Shown: one piece after another, positions 10,336 to 20,829 of the stretch
Layout of the letters: each line of letters opens with the position of its first letter
Numbering within the stretch: position 1 is the stretch's first letter
From: Cristatella mucedo
Lineage: Eukaryota; Bryozoa; Phylactolaemata; Cristatellidae
Direction: 5' to 3'
DNA length: 64,000 bases
Assembly: GCA_009760855.2 (NCBI GenBank)
Contig: WPIO01000070.1
Coordinates: 1,854,501-1,918,500 of the forward strand
Program-made: the position numbers and the translations under genes
Notes under the pieces: generated by a model
What the model was told of the DNA's origin: nothing
Databases searched by the model: none
What the model saw: only the letters and a program-made list of their open reading frames with translations

Positions 10336-10650
10336 TTTTGATCTCTGCCTGCCTTGCTGCATGTTAAATTCTCTCAACTTCCCTGTAGCTTGTGTTTCTG
10401 ACCTTGGCATTCGGAGGGCAGAAGATTTCTCAAACTGAATGGTAATAAGCACAAACATAACACTTGCGGACAAACCTTCAATACTCAGAAACTGAAAAGC
10501 CTAGCCCTCTAAATGGGCTCGACCAGCAGCAGCTCCGGTAGCCTCTTCACAGAATCTGGGTGTCCTATTCCAAAAGGACCTTTGACCAGATGGCCACAAT
10601 TGCTCTGCAGTCAGTATTGCCTGCTTTCAACTACCTAACAGTGCAAACAA

Positions 10651-10942
<292 letters not shown>

Positions 10943-10954
10943 GCTTTCAGCTTT

Positions 10955-11559
10955 TTTATAGTAGTAGAAGAATATAGCCATAGAATAAGCTTGATAATAA
11001 CCTTCAACTTTGAATTTAATTAGTGGTGAGAGAAACCAGAGAAGTATTTTAAGAAACAGAAAATGCTGCTGATAGATTCGATGCCCGAAACAAAGAAAGC
11101 GGAGTCCATAGCCGCCAAGCAGAGGTAGTACCTCTCAATAAAGGACTTTGCCTCATATATATTAAATATGCAATGCCCATATGTTAATAGAGGTCCATGT
11201 GTTGCCGATTTGAGCAGTTCGTAGGCGGATACGTCTAGCTAGATACATCTGTTACACAGTTTCATTCATTCGTCTTGGCTCTAATAAGTATCCTGCTTGA
11301 TCCACGAGGTAGACAGCGTCATTCATTTACTCGGACTTGAATCAGGATGCTGCAAGATTTTAGTTTGCCATCATAACTGAATCTTGTCTTAACGTTTCTT
11401 TAAAGAACATTCATGACTTGGGATGTGGGTTTGACTTCCTTGGGAGGTAATACTTAATCGTCCTCTGCAGGCTGAGGCGAATTCAATCAAAGTTCTTTTA
11501 CGGCTATTCAAGGTTATTATCAAGCTTATTCTATGGCTATATTCTTCTACTACTATAAA
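10955..11559. mobile_element. MITE-like element with perfect 50-base inverted termini
   Basis: 10955-11004 (TTTATAGTAGTAGAAG...) and 11510-11559 (...CTTCTACTACTATAAA) are exact reverse complements over 50 of 50 bases. The 505 bases between are AT-leaning and non-coding. TA dinucleotides sit at the outer ends, as expected of a TA-target (Tc1/mariner-like) cut-and-paste element, but the true boundary and superfamily cannot be fixed from one copy. Identical ends imply recent activity or gene conversion. Confidence 0.65.
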
Positions 11560-11897
11560 TGAAGCCGTTGAATCTACTGACTTTCATTCTTCTACTTTCT
11601 CTACCACCAGGTATCTAGTTCCCATTATAGTGAAGCTCTACTATCGCCGAACTTTGGTCTTTGGACTTTAAAACAGCGAAGGTACTACGATGGCGACTCT
11701 TAAGTCTTTATTCCGAGGCCAGAGTCTCATCGGGCCAAGTTAAGTACGTAAGCGATTTACAGTGGTGCTGAATTCCGTGAGGAAAGTTATCTAGGAGAAT
11801 CAGCCTTTCGTAGGCAGCCCCTTCCCACTCCCTCCTTTCTCATTCCATCTATCTCTGTCTGTCAGTTCATCCGTCCATCTATCTGCCTATATCCATC
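11560..11897. other. Unassigned sequence
   Basis: No gene or family repeat is recognised. A CCATCTATCTGTCTGT-type pyrimidine-rich stretch lies at 11830-11895. Confidence 0.4.
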
Positions 11898-12659
11898 AAT
11901 TTAATCCGGGCTTGTTTAGATAAAGATACCACGTCCAAGTTAGTCCATGCATTCGTGACATCCCGTCTCGACTTCTGCAACTCACTGCTTACTGGCCTAC
12001 CAGCATGTGCGATCAAGCGATTGCAGCTGGTGCAAAACTCTGCAGCTAGGCTTGTCTGTCGTGAGTGTCGCAGTTGCCACATTACTCCACTTCTCGCCGA
12101 CCTGCACTGGCTACCAGTCAAGCAACGGATTGACTTCAAGGTTTTGTCGCTCACTTTTAGGTCCCATCATTCTATGGCTCCAGCCTATCTGTCAGATATA
12201 CTACCCCATCAGGCCAAGCATCGTACCACCCGCTTTTCGGAATCCAACAGTCTAGAAATACCTCATACAAACCTTAAATCCTTTGGAGACGGTGTATTTA
12301 GTTCATATGCTCCCAAAGCCTGGAACTCCCTCCCGACCTGCGTCAGAACATCCCCTGACCTGACCACATTTGAAAGGAACCTAAAAACACACCTATTTAG
12401 GACTGCATTTAGTGGGTCCCTGTGATTCGTCCTTGATGTGCTTATCCGTGCTGACACTGTGCATGCTACCACTAACCACATTTGCATGCTGACGCTGTGC
12501 ATGTCACCCCTAACCATATTATTCATTTCGTTTGTTTTTCAAGTATGATTTTACTTACCATTCAATTGCATTTCACTTTACAGCAAATGTAAAGCGCCTA
12601 GAGAGAGATTAAGTTCTCTGAGGGCGCTTTATCAAGTGAATTATTACTATTATTATTAC
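11898..12659 (+). mobile_element. LINE-A copy, 5'-truncated, young subfamily
   Basis: It starts inside the CLDKDTTSK region and runs without gaps to the tail, with a natural stop, complete 3' UTR, hairpin and (TTA)n. It is nearly the same as the reverse-strand copy at 17131-18108 and shares its diagnostic changes (SHHSMAPAYLSDILPH, SLEIPHTN). The next LINE-A copy abuts its tail. Confidence 0.93.
11955..12425 (+). pseudogene. LINE-A protein C-terminal fragment
   Basis: 156 uninterrupted codons from TSRLDFCNSLLTGLPACA to the natural end TAFSGSL, with LQLVQNSAARLVC, LLADLHWLPVKQRIDFK, APAYLSD and PKAWNSLP along the way. This is the conserved region that follows the reverse transcriptase in L2/CR1-group elements. 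It lacks the whole catalytic domain and any start codon, so it cannot act alone. It is the cleanest copy of this region in the window and fixes the family's stop codon (GGGTCCCTGTGA). Confidence 0.9.
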
Positions 12660-13978
12660 TGCCTCTCATCTCGCCTGGGCATCACTGACATAGCACGTCA
12701 ATAGTCCAGGCCAAATCTCAGTGGATTCCTGAGCATGGATGTGAACGGACAAATATCGTACAAATCTGACTTACAGTGTACCTCTTGGCTCTGGCGCTTG
12801 GTTTGCCTTTTTCACGGTTTATACTCTCCCTGTTGCTGATGGGATTGCCAGGCACAATCTAGGTTTTCAGTTCTATGCTGACGACACTCAGTTGTACCTT
12901 TGCTATGATCCCTGCCGGCCATCCAGCAAATCAAGTTCTCTCAAATCCCGTGCTTCGTGTATTGACGACACCGCATAAGAATGGCAGCAAGCTTTCTTTT
13001 ATTAAATGACGTCAAAACTAACTTATTAGCATCGGGCTAACCTAGCGTGATTCAGAACTTGGAAAACCCTAACACTCAAAATCTCTCAAACTCAATCTCA
13101 AACTCTGCCAGCACATATCCTGTTGCATCTGGGTGATGTCTAGGTGTCATGTTTCGAAGTGACCTTTCATTAGAAGACCTCATCAGCTCCCCAGTAAAGT
13201 GTGCCTTCTTTTAGCCAAACAAAGTGCTAAAACCTGGGCTCGATTAGACAGGAACGCTACGTCCAAATCGGTCCATGCATCTGTGACATCCCGTCTCGGC
13301 TTCTGTAACTCACTGCTTGCTGGCCTACCGGCCTGTGCACTTAGGCCGTTACAGCTAATGCGAAACCCTGCAGCAAGGCTTATTTGTCGTGAGCATCGCA
13401 GCTGCCACGCTACGCCGCTACTCGCCCACCTGCACTGGCTCTCAGTCAAGCGATGCGTCGACTTTAAGGCTTTGTCACTCACTTTTAGGTCCCTTCATTC
13501 TTTGGCTCGAGCCTACCGATCCGATCTACTCCCCCACCACGCTAGGCGTCGTACCACCCGCTTTTCTGAATCTAATCCTTTACTAACTCCTCGTACGAAC
13601 CTCAGGTCCTTTGGAGACGGTGCCCTAGTTTGTACGCACCCAAAGCCTGGAACTCACTCACGACTGACGTCACAGCATCTCCCGACGACGACATTTACAA
13701 AGAATCTAAAACCACATCCGTTAATCATAGCAGCTGTTGGGCCCAGTGTCGTTGGTGTGCTCATAAGCGTTGTCACTGGGCATGCTGCCACTAACCGTAT
13801 TTGCATCTTGACCCTGTGCATTTTAGCTCGAACAATGTTATGCTTATTGACATTGACTTTGCTGCCACTAACCATTCGATCATACTTCTTTTACAGCATA
13901 TGTAAAGTGCCTAGAAAGAGATTCAGTTCTCTGCGGGTGTTAATTGAATGCGCTATTATTATTATCACTGTTATTATC
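12660..13978 (+). mobile_element. LINE-A copy, 1.3 kb, decayed
   Basis: It begins with CTCATCTCGCCTGGGCATCAC (the SRLGIT segment after motif A) directly against the tail of the previous copy. Motif C is still readable (TTCTATGCTGACGACACTC, FYADDTQLY, near 12870). The frame 13199-14224 carries VHASVTSRLGFCNSLL to NPLLTPRTNLRSFGDG and then shifts. The 3' UTR and tail end at about 13978. Several frameshifts and stops make it a pseudogene. Confidence 0.88.
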
Positions 13979-14163
13979 GTCATATACACCATTTACATTG
14001 CATGCACGCTCTATATGTACGGGCGTCTTGATCCTTTATTCAGGCTCGCTAACAAACACGCAACGGCCTTTGCCCGTGAACTTCTCTACTTGACTACTCG
14101 TCTTTCTCGTGTCACTGTCGCCCTCAGTCTCACGAATTTCTACGCGAATACGACAACGGTGCC

Positions 14164-14240
14164 CTTTATTTATATACGTTATTTATTTATTTACATAAAT
14201 ATATATATATATGTATGTATGTAAATAAATAAATAACGCG
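14164..14240. repeat. AT-rich inverted repeat
   Basis: ACGTTATTTATTTATTTACA near 14177 is mirrored as TGTAAATAAATAAATAACGC near 14218 around a short TA run, giving a potential hairpin. Confidence 0.8.
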
Positions 14241-14311
14241 TCTATATGTGCGTGGAATTTCTATATGCTCGTGTAATAATTCTAATTTCTATAATCTAAA
14301 TGCGCGTGTAA

Positions 14312-14420
14312 TTGCTATAAGATAACTTAATCTCTATCAAGGAGCTTTAAATATTCCGCATTGCTCGATCCCATGACCTTGGTCATTGAAGGTGAGGACC
14401 TCAAGCTTGCGCCAAACTAG
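14312..14420 (-). mobile_element. Degraded SINE-1 relic
   Basis: AACTTAATCTCTATCAAGGAGC, then GCTCGATCCCATGACCTTGGTC, then GGTGAGGACC and GCCAAACTAG follow the order of a reverse-strand SINE-1 with many changes. Confidence 0.6.
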
Positions 14421-15121
14421 GGCAGCCATCCATCTTCCCAGCTTCTAACCAAGCCAAACAGTAAGAGTGTTTGACAGATCGCATTACAGACGCACTTCCG
14501 CCAATTTCTCGTGGACGCTGAGTGACCCTCAGCTAGCACAAGTAACCGCTCAGCTGCCACAGCCGCTGACTTAGCTCCATTATAATGTAATAGAAACTCA
14601 GCTAGCCGCAGACGGTTGGTGACGTCACCGCCCTCATTGGACTGCTGAGTTGCCGTGGCCTCGAATGGGGTCCTCGAAGTGCACAGCAGCCTTGGCTACT
14701 GTTGGAGCGCTTGGTCAGATTATCGATTTGAAATGAGCGTGCATACTGAAGCTTCGAGCGGTCATTCAGCCTGCCTATTGAATATATGCTAGCTTGTAGG
14801 AGTGTACATTTACTCTGGGTGGTGGGTTAGAGATCCAAGATCGATGGAAAAAGCCCTATAGTCTTACAGCCGAGCTGTGAGAAATTCTTTTTCGTATTGC
14901 ATCGCTACTGCGCGATGGTAATAGTTGTACAGCTTGTTAGATAGTTGTGCCGACGGGCGCTGCAGAGCTTTGTCGTCTGCCCGATTGCTTTCAGTTCTGT
15001 CACGTAGTTTAGAGCTTTCACACTTTCATTTTGAGCTTGCATTATGCGTCTTACAACACGTTCTCGTGCCACGCGAGAAATGAGACCGGGCGCAATTGGT
15101 AAAGGGCTGTTTAATATTTTT

Positions 15122-15195
15122 ATGACCTTGATCAGGCCGTGACATTCCCATAAGCTCCTGACCTTGATCAGGCCGTGAAATTTCCTTAAGCTCCT
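15122..15195. repeat. Two tandem 36-base repeats
   Basis: GACCTTGATCAGGCCGTGA occurs at 15124 and 15160, each followed by A.TT.CC.TAAGCTCCT. TTGATCAGGC is itself near-palindromic. Confidence 0.85.
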
Positions 15196-15521
15196 CACCA
15201 CTTCGAGGCTTTCATTAGCTCCTGACCTCCATGTTTCCTGTAAATCCCTAGCTACAAATCCATTTGCTAGCCTTTGTACGCGTGTAATGGAGTTTCAAGT
15301 ATCAATAATTAAAGAATTAATCGCCGAATGTGTGATTTTCGATGCAGCATCCATCGCGCTTGGAAGTCTTAACCTGAAGGGACTTTTAAGGGCTTCATGG
15401 TACCTGCCATCAAAGGACTGCGACTCAAGCCAGAGTTGAATATATCATAAGGGTTCTAGGTATCTACGGCCTATTCAGCATTCGAAAGGCTGATGACGAC
15501 TTGCCAGTGAGGTAAGTATAA

Positions 15522-15600
15522 TAATAATATATTGATACACTTGTATAGCATCTCCAGAGAACTAAATCTATTTCTCAGCGCTTTGCATATTACTTGCAGG
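15522..15600 (-). mobile_element. LINE-A tail-only fragment
   Basis: AATAATAATATATTGATACAC followed by AGAGAACTAAATCTATTTC and GCGCTTTGCATATTACTTGCAG is a reverse-strand terminal hairpin with the end of the 3' UTR and nothing more. Confidence 0.7.
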
Positions 15601-16358
15601 TCGCTTAACTCGCCGATTCAATAAATAAATAATAAATTAAGTACCGGCGTGGATTTGCGGTGCATAAGCGTTATGGTTTTGATATACTAGAGTATCGTAA
15701 TTTGTGCACTTTTGTACGATAGAGGTTTTTCGGCAATATACCACCTACTTTTGTCGCCGAGGGCGACGGCTTCAGAACTTTGAATTTCGAACTAAAGGCT
15801 TCGGAGCGATAATTTTGAAGGCGATGGTTAGATTGCAATGTGCATAAATAAGTGCAGCTTTAGATGGACTCCGATGACGAAAGCGAAAAGCCAAAGGTGA
15901 AGGCTACATTTCAAATGAGTCGTGTCACCCTAGAATGCCATCGAGTAGCACAGCATGGCGATGCTGCACGGAAGCGTGCAGCATCGCTGGCACAGTTCAA
16001 TAATTGCTTAATGACCTCTTAATGATCTTCGTTGCTGAGCTTCAAATCCGGGCTATTTTCAGCTATTATCTGCTGACAGCGAGGCTGAATGCATTTACCT
16101 GCTCAGACGGCGTTTTTTCTCGGCACTTGTATACAGGAGCCTGCATCAAGTTGTCGTCTCCAGATCTGATCGGTTGCCTCATCCTCGTCCGTGCTCTAGC
16201 GGTGGTTTTCCAGCCTCTGTCGAAACACGGCTAAAGAGAGAGCAGGATAGTATGAGCTGGCGCGTGGATGCCTGCATATACCTGCGTGCAGTGCGATGCT
16301 ATCATGACGGCTGAAACTCGTGATAATCCATCCAGGCACATGTAAGTACTTGTATGCG

Positions 16359-16799
16359 TCAACCAATCAAGGTGTGCTCGACAGTCGGCACTTGGCAATA
16401 GTAAAGAGGGATGGTCAGGAAATGGCAATTGCAGGGAAAACCAGTCGGCATGCGGTTATTGATTCGAGCGACAGTCGGTGAAGCTGGAGATATCGAAATT
16501 CGACTGATTGATACTCGATAATATTGATCATCATTGTCGAATAGAAAAGGTAGAACGTGGCTTGTAGGATACCCGTAGCAGTACACATAGTTTGGGTCCA
16601 ACTGCTGAACCTGGCTTAAGTGAGCTGGTCCTGGCTTAAGTCTTCGTTGCGAATGTTCGTCACGTGGCGCTGCAATACCATCGATGGCAAGGACGAGGCA
16701 AGCCCGGAACATAGCTGAACACGCCAACCTGATGCTGTCGCCGGCAGCTGTCGCTAGAGTCCATCCCATCAGTAGCCGTTTTAGGCCAAATGCCTTCAT
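16359..16799 (-). CDS. Unrecognised 146-codon ORF (weak candidate)
   Basis: An ATG (GAAATGAAGGC) opens a 146-codon frame beginning MKAFGLKRLLMGWTLATAAG and ending VEHTLIG. The N-terminal 50 residues are fairly hydrophobic (ACSAMFRACLVLAIDGIA) and the rest is Pro, Ser and Tyr rich. No domain is recognised. It is the longest ATG-started frame outside repeats and LINEs, but chance could account for it in this base composition. Confidence 0.15.
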   Translation of the reverse strand: MKAFGLKRLLMGWTLATAAGDSIRLACSAMFRACLVLAIDGIAAPRDEHSQRRLKPGPAHLSQVQQLDPNYVYCYGYPTSHVLPFLFDNDDQYYRVSISRISISPASPTVARINNRMPTGFPCNCHFLTIPLYYCQVPTVEHTLIG

Positions 16800-17130
16800 T
16801 TCTAGCAGTTTCAGTAATAATTAAATGTAGGTGCTTGGCTACTATCTTGTGTGATGAAGTCTCGCTGATCATACTAACCTGTTATTCAAGCCGAAGCATA
16901 GGGTTTCCTGTATGGCCGACCAAGTTCAGCTCCAGCTTTCATTAAATTCTCCGAAATCGGCTGCATAGTTTGAAAAAAATAGATATTTCAGAGAGCAAGG
17001 CCCCTATGTTGGCGAGTATTCGACCGTTCAACCAAGTATTCGATCACGTAACCTAACTAATCCTTATCAACAATCTAAATGCTTAGTCAGAATCAATTAC
17101 TTCAACTTTTCAATTATTGAAGCAGTGGTT

Positions 17131-18108
17131 AATAATAATAATTATAAGAATTCACTTGATAAAGCGCCCTCAGAGAACTCAATCTCTCTCTAGGCGCTTT
17201 ACATTTGCTGTAAAGTGAAATGCAATTGAATGATAAGTAAAATCATGCTTGAAAAACAAACGAAATGAATAATATGGTTAGGGGTGACATGCACAGGGTC
17301 AGCATGCAAATGTGGTTAGTGGCAGCATGCACAGTTTCAGCACACATAAGCACATCAAAGACGAATCACAGGGACCCACTAAATGCTGTCCTAAATAGGT
17401 GTTTTTTGGTTCCTTTTAAATGTGGTCAGGTCAGGGGATGCTTTGACGCAGGTCGGGAGGGAGTTCCAGGCTTTGGGAGCATATGAACTAAATGCACCGT
17501 CTCCAAAGGATTTAAGGTTTGTATGAGGTATTTCTAGACTGTTGGATTCCGAGAAGCGGGTGGTACAATGCTTGGCCTGATGGGGTAGTATATCTGACAG
17601 ATAGGCTGGAGCCATAGAATGATGGGACCTAAAAGTGAGCGACAAAACCTTGAAGTCAATCCGTTGCTTGACTGGTAGCCAGTGCAGGTCGGCGAGAAGT
17701 GGAGTAATGTGGCAACTGCGACGCTCACGACAGACAAGCCTAGCTGCAGATTTTTGCACCAGCTGCAATCGCCTGATCGCACGTGCTAGTAGGTCAGTAA
17801 GCAGTGAGTTGCAGAAGTCGAGACGGGATGTCACGAATGCATGAACTAACTTGGACGTGGTATCTTTATCTAAACAAGCCCGAATTTTAGCAATGTTATG
17901 AAGCTGAAAATAGGCGGATTTGACTGTGGAGCTGATATGGTCGTCTAACGAGAGGTCGCTTTGGAATACGACAACTAGATTTCGAGCTGATTCGACAGGA
18001 GATATGCTAGCAGAGCAAATTTTGAGAGTCAGCCTTTCCAATCTCTGGATCACACTGGGTTTGCCCATAACTAGTAAGTTAGTTTTATCATCGTTAAGTT
18101 TTAGAAAA
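17131..18108 (-). mobile_element. LINE-A copy, 5'-truncated, young subfamily
   Basis: Reverse-strand copy with its tail at 17131-17150. It runs through hairpin, 3' UTR and C-terminal region to just upstream of the LLVMGKPSVIQ segment, where it is truncated at about 18108. It forms a long inverted repeat with 11898-12659. Confidence 0.93.
17391..18068 (-). pseudogene. LINE-A protein fragment, 225 codons
   Basis: The frame runs from MGKPSVIQRLERLTLKI through ESARNL, DLSLDDHIS, SAYFQLHNIAKIRACLDKD, TSRLDFCNSLL, LVQKSAARLVC, LHWLPVKQRIDFK and APKAWNSLPTCV to KRNQKTPI. A one-base slip near 17400 replaces the usual THLFRTAFSGSL ending. It covers the part after the catalytic YADD motif, so no polymerase activity is encoded. 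The internal Met is not a true start. Confidence 0.9.
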
Positions 18109-18441
18109 TAGATTAGAAGATTCCTTTGTAGTTCTAGTGGTCATGGGGTCATTTTGGAAAAATGTGTCCTCTTTGTCTATACAGAAATAGGTCTCACTTC
18201 ACATGAAGATAGTACACTACGCTAAATCTTGGAAAAAGCTTTCCTCAGCACACTGTGTGCTTCTCACAAGGCCTCTCAGTATCTCTCACAGTGACTCCTT
18301 TTTTATCACGGTGGCTGCCAAATGTGCTTCCCATGTGGTTCCCAGTACAGCTGAAGATACAAAAGTATAAAGCTAACTCCAACTTATCATGCCCAGATTT
18401 GTTTTTGACATAAAAAATAATAATGATAACAAAAACATTTG
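18109..18441. other. Unassigned sequence between two LINE-A copies
   Basis: No repeat or gene is recognised. AT-rich near 18400-18440, just before the next tail. Confidence 0.5.
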
Positions 18442-19738
18442 ATAATAATAATAATAATAATAATGTACTTGATAAAGCGCCCTCAGAGAACTTAATCTCT
18501 TTCTAGGCGCTTTACATTTGCTGCGAAGGGAAAGCGCCCTCAGAGAAATCGATCTATTTCAAGGCATTTATCATCTTTAAATTTGCTGCAAAGGAAGCAT
18601 GATCGAATGTTTAGTGGTATCATGCTCGATAAACAATATGAATAACATGGTTAGAGGTGACATGCACAGGTTCAGCATGCAAGTGTGGTTACTGGCAGCA
18701 TACAGCAGTATCAGCATGCATAAGCACACAAAATTTGAACCACAGGGACAGACTAAATGCTGTCATCAATAGGTGTTATTAATTTCCTTTTAAATGTGGT
18801 CAAGTCAGGGGATGTCATGACGCAAGTCGGGAGTGAGCTCCAGGCATTGGGAGCATACGAACTACAGGCACGGTCTCCAAAGGATTTGAGGTTCGTACGA
18901 GGTATAGGTAAACAGCTAAATTCCAAAAACCAGGTGGTACGATACTTAGCCTGGTGGGGCAGTAGATCTGATCGGTAGGCTGGAGCCAAAGAATGAAGGG
19001 ACCTGAAAGTGAGGACAGAGCCTTGAAGTCGATCCGTTGCTTGAATGGGAGCCAATGCAGGTCGGCGAGAAGTGGTGTGATGTGGTACTGCGACACTCAC
19101 GACAGACAAGCCTAGCTGCAGAGTTTTGCACCAGCTGTTAGCACCTGATTGAACATGACGGTAGGCCAGCAAGCAGTGCGTTACAGAAGTCAAGACGGGA
19201 TGTCACAAATGCACGGACCAACTTAGATGTGGTATCCTTATCTAAAAAAGCCCGAATTTTAGCAATTTTAAGTAGCTGAAAGTAGTCATCCTTGATTGTG
19301 GAGCTGATGTGGTCATCTAACGAAAGGTCACGTTGGAACATGACACCTGGATTTCGTGCTGATTCAACAGGAGATATGCTGGCAGAGCCAATTTTGAGCG
19401 TTCACCTTTCCAATTTCTGAATCACACTTGGTTTGCCCATAACTAGTAAGTTGGTTGTATCATCATTTAATTTAAGAAAATTTTCTGGCGCATATATGCT
19501 GATGTCATCAGTATATGCAGCAATGGAGTTGTGAGAATTTAAAATGCTGGAGGGCTGGTGGGATAATAGAAAAAGGTATAATATAGTGTCATCTGTATTA
19601 AATTGAAAGCCTAGATTGTGCTTGGCAATCCCATCGCCAAAAGGGAGAGCATAAACCGTGAAAAGAACAGGACCAAGCACGGAGCACTGAGGTATCCCGT
19701 ATTTCAGAGGTTCCTCTGACTTGTGTCCATTCATGTCA
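18442..19738 (-). mobile_element. LINE-A copy with duplicated 3' hairpin
   Basis: Tail at 18442-18464, then two hairpin ends in tandem: a normal one (about 18475-18530) and a second, diverged one (about 18531-18600, AAAGCGCCCTCAGAGAAATC). The 3' UTR and coding region follow, up to the VNEQRSSEVPLKYG equivalent, where it is truncated. The region after 18600 is more decayed than the first hairpin, so the outer end may be a separate tail-only insertion. Confidence 0.88.
19402..19734 (-). pseudogene. LINE-A reverse transcriptase fragment
   Basis: 110 codons in frame. EEPLKYGIPQCSVLGPVLF is motif B with a Gly-to-Cys change in PQGS. QFNTDDTILYLF is motif C with the YADD reduced to NTDD. FLKLNDDTTNLLVMGKPSVIQKLER follows. 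Loss of both key residues shows a dead polymerase. Downstream coding continues in shifted frames at 19138-19341 and 18753-19193. Confidence 0.85.
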
Positions 19739-19885
19739 TTACTCTTTGAACTTTGAACGTAGCTTAGCTTCTACGGCAGTGTATCCGTACATTAACCGTG
19801 AAAGTGCCTGTGCTAAGGTCTGCAGATCACGACAGAAACCTAGTTTCCCTTTGATGTCATTCACAGCAGCTGATCTGTTGGGTTT

Positions 19886-20541
19886 TTCTCAGAAAATGGT
19901 ACAGCTAATTTATTATCCATACAGGACCTTACGGCACGAAGAGGCTGAAACTGGTGGAGCAGTTTAGGTAGGTACGAAGGAGCCAAGCCATGGTAGGCCT
20001 TGTGGGTCAGCATAAGAACTTTGCTCTGCATCCGTTGATCAACCGGCATCCACCCTAGCTCTTTTAGCAAAAGAGACACCTAATCAAACCTCTGGGACAT
20101 GAAAACTAGCCTTGCAGCCATTATCATAGCCAGCTGCAGAGGCCTAGTTGCTTATAATATAATATAATTCATTTATATAGCGCCCTAAGAGAACTTAATC
20201 TCTATTCAGGCGCTTCACATATGCCTCGGGGCTCGAGCCCACGACCTCGGTCAGACCTTGGTCGGGGCGAGCACCTTAACCGCTAGACCAAACCAGCTCG
20301 GTACCCCAGCCAAAAGAAATCTACAATGCTCAAGCTGAGACCGAACTAAGGAATAAGTTAAATTTTTAGAAAGCCACTGTGAAAAACAGCTCCTAATCTT
20401 AGATAGTGATCGGACGTGATGGTTAGATGTAGAAGCAGTCTCCTGAAAGAAGCTTTTAAAATTTTGGCAACTGTTGAAAATGACACCTAAAGTTCGAGCA
20501 CGTGGTGATGGTCGCACAACAGCATCACCTATTAGAAGAGC
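19886..20541 (-). mobile_element. LINE-B copy split by SINE-1
   Basis: Reverse-strand match to LINE-B: MDNKLAVPF, LAPSYLPKLLHQFQPLRA, LLKELGWMPVDQR, then, past the SINE-1, LEHCRFLLAGVP, SLSKIRSCFSQWLSKNLTYS and the DAVVRPSPRARTLGVIFN region. It ends at a (CT)n run. The order of motifs is that of the post-catalytic region of L2/CR1-like elements. Frames are interrupted and no tail is present. Confidence 0.82.
20152..20299 (-). mobile_element. SINE-1 copy inside LINE-B
   Basis: A full-length-looking copy: head GGTTTGGTCTAGCGGTTAAG, B-box-like GGCTCGAGCCC, then GAAGCGCCTGAATAGAGATT, second hairpin arm GGGCGCTATATAAATG, and an AT-rich end with TATAATATAATAT. LINE-B is interrupted between its GGCCTAG and GGTACCCCAGCC segments. 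Confidence 0.9.
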
Positions 20542-20558
20542 TTTCTCTCTCTCCCTCC

Positions 20559-20593
<35 letters not shown>

Positions 20594-20770
20594 ATTCTCT
20601 CTCTCACACTCACTCTCACTCTCTCCCACTCTCACTCTCTCTCTCTCACTCACTCACTCTCACTCTCTCCCACTTTCTCTCACTCTCTCTCACTCTCTCA
20701 CTCTCTCTCCATCTCTCTCCATCTCTCTCTTTCTCTCTCTCCATCTCTCTCCATCTCGCTCTCTCTCTCG

Positions 20771-20828
<58 letters not shown>
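20542..20828. repeat. (CT)n-rich microsatellite, about 290 bases
   Basis: CT dinucleotides interspersed with CACT, CCAT and CTTT variants, so it is older and more interrupted than the TA run. Long open frames across it are low-complexity artefacts. Confidence 0.97.

Positions 20829-20829
<1 letters not shown>

Larger units (their letters stand above)
9300..10640 (+). mobile_element. Old LINE-A copy with long insertions
   Basis: Weak but ordered matches to reverse transcriptase: TTCAGAACTAATCACTCCAC (NHST motif) near 9428, GATCTCTCAGCGACAGCGCT (DLSA motif A) near 9579, GGTTCAGGTCTCACCTAGCG (WFRSHL) near 10028, then the motif B to C region at 10130-10240, and finally the DDH-equivalent region to about 10640. 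About 330 bases with a (GA)n run separate motif A from WFRSHL, and a palindrome cluster lies in motif C. No frame survives. Confidence 0.7.
14421..17130. other. Largely unassigned 2.7 kb
   Basis: Apart from a 36-base tandem pair, a LINE-A tail and one orphan frame listed separately, I see no gene, RNA or family repeat. AGCTAGC and CAGC motifs recur at 14520-14620 without clear periodicity. Confidence 0.4.

Noticed and set aside
13990-14224. C-terminal extension of the LINE-A frame at 13199-14224
   Set aside because: Past the LINE-A tail the frame simply stays open in AT-rich sequence; it is not part of the element's protein.
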